Of a stretch of DNA of 19,756 bases, positions 14,829 to 19,756 are shown piece after piece. Source of the DNA: Bacteroidota bacterium (lineage in GTDB: Bacteria > Bacteroidota > Bacteroidia > UKL13-3); assembly GCA_947460565.1 (NCBI GenBank), contig CANHJJ010000008.1:1-19756 (forward strand), read 5' to 3'. Under the pieces are notes generated by a model, which ran no database searches, was not told where the DNA came from, and saw nothing but the letters and a program-made list of their open reading frames with translations. Every line of letters begins with the position of its first letter. Position 1 is the stretch's first letter. Both the position numbers and the translations under genes were made by a program.

Positions 14829-16517
14829 TTAAAAATTAGTTGATAATGTTACTCTAGCACCACTAAATGCAGGCTCTACCCTACACACACCACCTGTACA
14901 ATTTACACCCGCTACTTGTTTGATAAAGCCAGCTGTAAAACGAGTTGGGCCAAATGTGTATGCACCAAACACGTTCCAATAATGCACTTGTTCAAAATTT
15001 TCAGCATTGATATAACCTTTGCTAATATTAAGCATATCGCCTGCGCTAAAAGAGTAATGAGGTGCTACGTTAAATTCAATCAAGGCATTTACAAAACTAC
15101 CATAATCTTGCTTGGTATCTAGGTATTGCGCTTCCATCCTTACTGACTTAGTTGGAGTTAATTTATAAGTGGCTTCACCAAAGATACATTGTGCCAATAC
15201 ATAAGGAGTACCTTGTGCTTTGTTTTCAAACAAACGTTGGTTGTAGTTTATGTTTTGGTAACCCAATAACATCTTAAATTTCTTATTAAACTTATGCGAT
15301 ATATCAATATAATACTCGCGGAAATAACGACTGGTATCAGAACTGAAATCTGCTAGGTTAAGCGCATTGCCATCAAAATTAAATGATTGAGGACCTGTAA
15401 CAACTGAAATGTTTACGTTCACAGTAGTCATATGCTTTTTGAAATAAGCTGTTTGAGGTTTATAACTCACCTCTAATTGTGCAGCGTTTTCACCCAACTC
15501 TTGAGCAACTGCATTGTAACGAGCCAATAACCTGTATGTGTTTTGACGTGTGATACTTGGCAAATAAGTAATCAAACCAAGATTTTGAATTTCAAGCGGT
15601 GAGGTACGGAAAGAAAAAGATTCAATTTTCTTGAATTGGGTATTAATACCAATGCCTTTGGTTGAGTAGGATAAACTTGCATAGTACACCTTGCCACTAA
15701 GCAATTGCATTCTATCCAACTGCGAATTAAGAACGGCTTCAGGCGTTTTATAACAATACTCCGTATACAAACTAATGCGTTTGTAGCTTAATGTATTGTA
15801 GGCATTAAAAGCATATACATTATAAGTTGGGTCAAAACGATTTTTCAAATCGTAGTTATTAATGGCTGCGGCAATATTGGCCATGGTAGTTGGGTCTATG
15901 GTTCTATTCACTGCCGATGCACCCACATCAAAACCTAAGTTTTCATTAGCTTGAAAATGTCTTTCAGCATTGATACCTTTTATTACTTCAGGACGAATAT
16001 CGAAACGGTATTTTTGTCTACCCGTAAAAGCCTTAATTTTAGTATCATTGTTGGGAGTCCATATTACCCTTGCCCCTTGAATGGCGTAATCAATTCCTAA
16101 GTTTCTATCCTCAAATGAACGGAAAATAGTTCCTGTTCCAAATTGGTCGTAGAATGAGCCAATGGTTACATTTAGTTTGTTAATGTTTTTGCTAATATTC
16201 CAAAAACCTAAACCACTTGCTGTGTAAGCCTCTTGAGGATTTAATAAAGGTGAATTGTTAAACAAATCATACCTCACATTGAAATTATACCCACTGTATT
16301 TATAATTCAAAAACAACCAAGCATCAGTGGAAGACAATTCACTTTTATATTGTGTGGTAGTAGCACCAATTTTATCATCTTTTACATAAAACTGATTGGT
16401 CGTTTGAAAATTTCCGGACAATTCGCCTTTGTCTTCTTTTTTTGGCTCATCGTTCTGAGCAAAAACAAATGCGGAACTACTGATTAATAAGCAAGTGAGT
16501 AAGTGTTTAAATCGCAT
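14829..16517 (-). CDS. DUF6029 family outer-membrane beta-barrel protein
   Basis: A 562-residue protein with a signal peptide ending near A-F-V-F-A-Q (residue 21). Conserved DUF6029 blocks are LSGNFQTTNQFYVKD (about 33-47), a middle IGSFYDQFGTGTIFRSFEDR (about 116-135) and GIDYAIQGARVIW. The remainder alternates aromatic strands and ends in a charged S-T-N-F tail, as expected of an outer-membrane barrel with a final Phe. Probable partner of the Omp28 lipoprotein gene directly behind it. A porin-like or secretion-related role is possible but unknown. Confidence 0.87.
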   Translation of the reverse strand: MRFKHLLTCLLISSSAFVFAQNDEPKKEDKGELSGNFQTTNQFYVKDDKIGATTTQYKSELSSTDAWLFLNYKYSGYNFNVRYDLFNNSPLLNPQEAYTASGLGFWNISKNINKLNVTIGSFYDQFGTGTIFRSFEDRNLGIDYAIQGARVIWTPNNDTKIKAFTGRQKYRFDIRPEVIKGINAERHFQANENLGFDVGASAVNRTIDPTTMANIAAAINNYDLKNRFDPTYNVYAFNAYNTLSYKRISLYTEYCYKTPEAVLNSQLDRMQLLSGKVYYASLSYSTKGIGINTQFKKIESFSFRTSPLEIQNLGLITYLPSITRQNTYRLLARYNAVAQELGENAAQLEVSYKPQTAYFKKHMTTVNVNISVVTGPQSFNFDGNALNLADFSSDTSRYFREYYIDISHKFNKKFKMLLGYQNINYNQRLFENKAQGTPYVLAQCIFGEATYKLTPTKSVRMEAQYLDTKQDYGSFVNALIEFNVAPHYSFSAGDMLNISKGYINAENFEQVHYWNVFGAYTFGPTRFTAGFIKQVAGVNCTGGVCRVEPAFSGARVTLSTNF

Positions 16518-16574
16518 ACATAGGTGTAATTTAGCGTACTAAAATACACAAAAATAGGTTGCAACAAAATGTGA

Positions 16575-16925
16575 CTAATATCCCCCTGTAGGCAGGGCAC
16601 CATAAACCCTCATTCCATCAACAAAATAGGCTGTTCCTGAAGGCTCAGCACCTCTGATACGCGGCACTTCATTGGCATAGGATTGGACACCTCCTACCAA
16701 ATTAGCTATTCTGTTAACATTTCGTGTAGGTAAATTGATGAGTTGCCTTTTGCTGAAAGTATAACCATCGGTGGTTTGTATCACTTGGTTTAAATCCGTT
16801 CGTTTAAAACTGCTTAATATTTCTTGTTTAGGACCTGTTTGTGTTGGCACTTCTGTTTGAGCTGACACACTTGTAAAGGCAAATAAAAATGCCGCTACAA
16901 CAAAGATTTTACATGCAGTTTTCAT
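16575..16925 (-). CDS. Small secreted TonB-plug-like protein
   Basis: A 116-residue protein with a cleavable signal peptide (MKTACKIFVVAAFLFAFTSVSAQ). The rest looks like a TonB-dependent receptor plug: TFSKRQLINLPTRNVNRIAN, then GGVQSY, RIRGAEPSGTAYFVDGMRVYG. No barrel follows; the frame stops shortly after the plug and the DUF6029 gene starts 57 bases later. It is either a genuine mini-plug protein or a remnant of a receptor. It sits between the TerB-like and DUF6029 genes on the same strand, probably co-transcribed. Confidence 0.75.
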   Translation of the reverse strand: MKTACKIFVVAAFLFAFTSVSAQTEVPTQTGPKQEILSSFKRTDLNQVIQTTDGYTFSKRQLINLPTRNVNRIANLVGGVQSYANEVPRIRGAEPSGTAYFVDGMRVYGALPTGGY

Positions 16926-16946
16926 TGTATTATTGGGTTAAAGTTT

Positions 16947-17312
16947 TTATTCCAATCCCCACGCATCATATAACGCGTTAATGTATTTGTTTTCGGTAGG
17001 CTCCATTTTAGCGTCAGCCATCACCAACTTCATAGCAAATGTAATCAACTTATTTCTATCTTCGGATGAGCTTACAATGAAAAATTGTTCAGCCACTTCA
17101 ATAAAATGATCAAAAAAACCTTCTTGTGGATATGCCTTAAAAAACGCCTGCTCCTTAATTAAGTCCATATTTTCATTGTAATTCTTATTCAAAAAATCAA
17201 TTAAAACAGATGCTTCAGATTTGTGTACACTTCCGTCAGCCATTGATAATGACATAAGTAAATGAAAACCGGCTTCGGTCTTATTCAATTTTTTTATAAA
17301 CTGGGTTGGCAT
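16947..17312 (-). CDS. TerB-like protein
   Basis: A 121-residue all-alpha protein with an internal near-repeat of the TerB type: LLMSLSMADGSVHKSE (18-33) and AMKLVMADAKMEPTEN (88-103). The acidic residues in these repeats form the metal-binding sites of the fold. TerB proteins appear in tellurite resistance and envelope-stress settings, but single copies like this one have no known job and no other ter gene is visible. First gene of the minus-strand series; 21 bases from the plug-like gene. Confidence 0.8.
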   Translation of the reverse strand: MPTQFIKKLNKTEAGFHLLMSLSMADGSVHKSEASVLIDFLNKNYNENMDLIKEQAFFKAYPQEGFFDHFIEVAEQFFIVSSSEDRNKLITFAMKLVMADAKMEPTENKYINALYDAWGLE

Positions 17313-17588
17313 AATCTTAAGTCCTAATTCAGTTGTGAATATAAATCTATTTATGAAAAGCGCAAATTATTGTTGAATGGCGAGGGAGAAAGTTTTAGGG
17401 AAAAGGGACTAGGGTTTAGTTAATCATGCTAAAATGTGGAATCCGAAATGACAAAAATGCGAAGTTTACCAAGCCCAATAACTTTCCTCCCATCAACTGA
17501 CAACTATCACCCAACAACTAATTTATAAAACATTTCGTAATTTGCTTAATAGAAGTTTCCTTCGTAGCAAAAATCAATACGACACAAT
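17313..17588. other. Divergent spacer, no gene seen
   Basis: A 276-base spacer between the TerB-like gene and the PLP-enzyme gene. I see no gene, palindrome or clear -7 box in it. Confidence 0.5.
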
Positions 17589-18728
17589 ATGAAATTCGGA
17601 ACCAAAGCCATTCATGCAGGCCAAGAGCCTGACCCAACTACAGGAGCAGTAATGACACCTATTTACCAAACCAGCACATACTGGCAAGAAAGCCCTGGAA
17701 AACACAAAGGATATGCCTATGCACGTGGTAAAAACCCTACACGCAGTGCTTTGGAAAAATGTATAGCCTCTTTAGAAAATGCCAAACATGGTCTTTGCTT
17801 TAGCAGTGGCATGGGCGCTATTGATGCAGTGGCTAAATTACTTCGCCCTGGAGATGAAGTAATAACAGGTAACGATTTGTATGGTGGCACATACCGCATG
17901 TTTACTAAGGTATTTGCTCAATTTGGCATCAAGTTTCATTTTATTGATTTGTATGATGCCAATAACATTAACAATTATATTAACGAAAACACCAAATTGG
18001 TTTGGATTGAAACACCTACCAACCCCACCATGCAAATAGTGGATATAGCTGCATGTGCGGTCATAACAAAGAAACATAATCTTACTTTAGCGGTTGATAA
18101 TACATTTGCTTCACCTTACCTTCAAAACCCTTTGGATTTGGGAGCTGATATTGTGATGCATTCTGTGACCAAATATTTAGGAGGACACTCAGATGTGGTA
18201 ATGGGTGCTTTATGTGTGAATGATGATAAAATTTATGAGCAATTGGCATTTATTCATAACAGTTGTGGTGCCACACCAGGACCACAAGATAGCTTCTTGG
18301 TTTTACGTGGATTGAAAACGCTTCACCTGCGTATGAAAGCACATTGCGAGAATGGTGAAATTATTGCTAAGTTTTTGAAAAACCATCCAAAGATTGAAAA
18401 AGTATATTGGCCGGGATTTGCTGATAGTCCTAACCACGATATTGCAAAAAAACAAATGCGCGGTTTTGGTGGTATGATTTCAATCGTATTGAAAGATGCA
18501 ACACTAGAAGATACATTTAAATTTGCTTCATCTTTCAAAGTGTTTACCTTAGCTGAAAGCCTTGGTGGTGTCGAGAGTTTAATCAATCACCCTGCTACCA
18601 TGACCCATGCATCTATTCCTAAGGAAGAAAGAGAAAAAGCAGGTGTTGTAGATAGCCTATTGCGCTTAAGCGTGGGTGTTGAAGACATCGAAGACTTGTT
18701 AGAAGATCTGAAGAATGTGTTGGCGTAA
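17589..18728 (+). CDS. PLP-dependent cystathionine gamma-synthase/gamma-lyase
   Basis: A 379-residue Cys/Met-metabolism PLP enzyme. The start MKFGTKAIHAGQEPDPTTGAV is typical, with YAYARGKNPTR (43-52) supplying the phosphate-binding Tyr/Arg, SSGMGAIDA (72-80) the phosphate loop, D170 the ring-nitrogen Asp and SVTKYLGGHSD (192-202) with PLP-Lys195. The C-terminal SLGGVESL-x-x-HPATMTH is a family signature. It makes or cleaves cystathionine in transsulfuration between homoserine and cysteine. Synthase, lyase and O-acetylhomoserine sulfhydrylase are hard to separate by eye, so no symbol is given. It stands alone, with no linked met genes. Confidence 0.9.
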   Translation: MKFGTKAIHAGQEPDPTTGAVMTPIYQTSTYWQESPGKHKGYAYARGKNPTRSALEKCIASLENAKHGLCFSSGMGAIDAVAKLLRPGDEVITGNDLYGGTYRMFTKVFAQFGIKFHFIDLYDANNINNYINENTKLVWIETPTNPTMQIVDIAACAVITKKHNLTLAVDNTFASPYLQNPLDLGADIVMHSVTKYLGGHSDVVMGALCVNDDKIYEQLAFIHNSCGATPGPQDSFLVLRGLKTLHLRMKAHCENGEIIAKFLKNHPKIEKVYWPGFADSPNHDIAKKQMRGFGGMISIVLKDATLEDTFKFASSFKVFTLAESLGGVESLINHPATMTHASIPKEEREKAGVVDSLLRLSVGVEDIEDLLEDLKNVLA

Positions 18729-18769
18729 TTGCTCAAATGATTTGAAATAATTTAACTCTACTGAAATAA

Positions 18770-19583
18770 ATGTTTCGATATGCTTCAATTATTTCTGGTA
18801 TTTTTCTCTCCTATTTTTATGTTCAACAAACCTATTGTTAGCTCAAAGTGAGGATTCCAACTTGGTTGTGAATCCTGGCTTTGAGAACTTTCATTCCAAT
18901 AAAACTTCAAACAATAAATTCAATCCATATCGTTTTGATTTAGAAAAATTATCTTCAAGGTCTGACACTCTGGGTTGGTACAATCCGGGTGGTCGCTTTT
19001 CATCAGCTGGTTGGTATCACTTAGGTGACAAAAAAGAGAAAAAAAGATTTATAGAATTACATAGCCTTCTGCCTAAAAATGGCAACTCTATGATTGGGAT
19101 GGCTTTTAATCTTAAACCATCAGGAGAAAACTACAGAGACTATTTAGAAGGGCATTTAAAAGAAGCTCTTATAGAAGGACAAACCTATCAGATAAGTTTT
19201 TATTTATCGCCCAGAGATGGCTGCACAGAAGGCGTTTCGGAGATTGGTATTTATTTTTTAACATCAAAAAATGTATTTGATAAACATTTCAATCATGACT
19301 TTTCAATTGTTCCTGATATCATCATTCCAATAGAAAACATAACTGAAAAAGGTCAATGGTATCACGTTGATATACCTTACATAGCAAAAGGCAAGGAGCA
19401 ATACTTTATTCTAGGTAATTTTAAAAATGATAAGGAAACGCAATCTGTAGAATTTGGCAAAAACACATCAAACAAATTTATTCAAATATCTCGAGTATGT
19501 CAACCTATTTGCTTGATGTATTCAGCATCCAAAAAGCAATTGATAAAGAAGAAAAGACGCTTAAAATTCCAAGTGGTAAATAA
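18770..19583 (+). pseudogene. Secreted protein with broken frame at both ends
   Basis: The middle (frame from 18835, a TTG) encodes LAQSEDSNLVVNPGFENF..., the N-terminal pattern of Bacteroidota secreted proteins with a galactose-binding-like domain (NLVxNPGFE; SPRDGCTEGVSEIGIYF). No ATG serves this frame. An ATG at 18770 in another frame encodes MFRYASIISGIF; one extra T in the T5 run at 18801-18805 joins it to SLLFLCSTNLLLAQS and makes a good signal peptide. At the other end the uninterrupted frame runs to 19596 with an unlikely Cys/Lys-rich tail, whereas the neighbouring frame gives SMSTYLLDVFSIQK...IPSGK stopping at 19583, the usual closing strand of such domains; one missing base near 19474-19498 explains it. 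Decayed gene or homopolymer sequencing errors. Confidence 0.6.
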
Positions 19584-19599
19584 TCAATACAAATGAACT

Positions 19600-19632
19600 A
19601 AATTACTCTGAGTAATCTGTGCAATCCGTGGC
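19600..19632. repeat. Common Bacteroidota spacer phrase
   Basis: The stretch contains AATCTGTGCAATCCGTGGC (near 19614-19632), a wording I have often met in Bacteroidota spacers. It lies at the 3' ends of two converging genes. Confidence 0.35.
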
Positions 19633-19640
19633 AAAAAAAA

Positions 19641-19754
19641 CTATTTCACTTCTTCAAAAAAGCCAGTCTGTTTATTTTTACGGCAATTGTTCCAATCATA
19701 ATAGCGTCCATTCATGGCTATATACACACCATGAGGTAAACTTTGTGTGAATGC
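19641..19754 (-). CDS. C-terminal fragment of an unidentified protein
   Basis: Thirty-seven codons and a stop on the minus strand, running off the window edge. The peptide ends with GVYIAMNGRYYDWNNCRKNK and FFEEVK. The frame is open and protein-like in composition, but too short for a family call. Confidence 0.45.
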   Translation of the reverse strand, partial: AFTQSLPHGVYIAMNGRYYDWNNCRKNKQTGFFEEVK

Positions 19755-19756
19755 CA

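Noticed and set aside
16947..17312. Tellurite-resistance locus
   Set aside because: Only a single TerB-like gene is present; no other ter gene is near.

Overview
The window looks like chromosomal DNA of a heterotrophic, probably aerobic Bacteroidota species. The evidence is an AT-rich base composition, several -7 boxes of the Bacteroidota type (TAnnTTTG), almost no Shine-Dalgarno sequences, a type-B succinate dehydrogenase in C-A-B order, a DUF6029/Omp28 pair, many lipoproteins, and palindromic spacer repeats. Genus cannot be told.

Left edge (1-1158): the start of a glutaryl-CoA dehydrogenase-like acyl-CoA dehydrogenase (minus, runs off the edge), divergent from folB (plus).

Centre left (1170-8472): a LysR-type regulator of the CbbR/CmpR kind (minus) stands divergent to a run of plus-strand genes: a lipoprotein, a DUF2147 protein, a probable outer-membrane protein, a long-form isocitrate dehydrogenase with two tiny genes behind it, a zinc-ribbon protein of the DUF6671 type, and a SbtA-family sodium/bicarbonate symporter. 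The lysR 5' end and its divergent promoter occur twice, in front of the lipoprotein gene and again in front of icd. This suggests one regulator controls both units and that the three-gene block between the copies arose by insertion or duplication. LysR, 2-oxoglutarate-producing ICDH and SbtA together suggest an inorganic-carbon/2-oxoglutarate response locus in a non-autotroph. This is the most interesting part of the window. The lysR reading frame itself is broken by one missing T in a T-run.

Spacer 8473-8909 has no gene. It holds a cluster of REP-like palindromes and a strong bidirectional terminator between sbtA and sdhB.

Centre right (8910-13016, all minus): sdhC-sdhA-sdhB, interrupted between A and B by a four-helix-bundle (23S rRNA intervening-sequence family) gene with imperfect inverted flanks. 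Upstream on the same strand (13193-17312) lie a DUF1684 lipoprotein, an Omp28-like thioredoxin-fold lipoprotein, a DUF6029 beta-barrel, a small TonB-plug-like secreted protein and a TerB-like protein.

Right edge (17589-19756, mostly plus): a PLP-dependent cystathionine gamma-synthase/lyase, a secreted protein whose frame is broken at both ends, and the C-terminus of an unidentified minus-strand gene.
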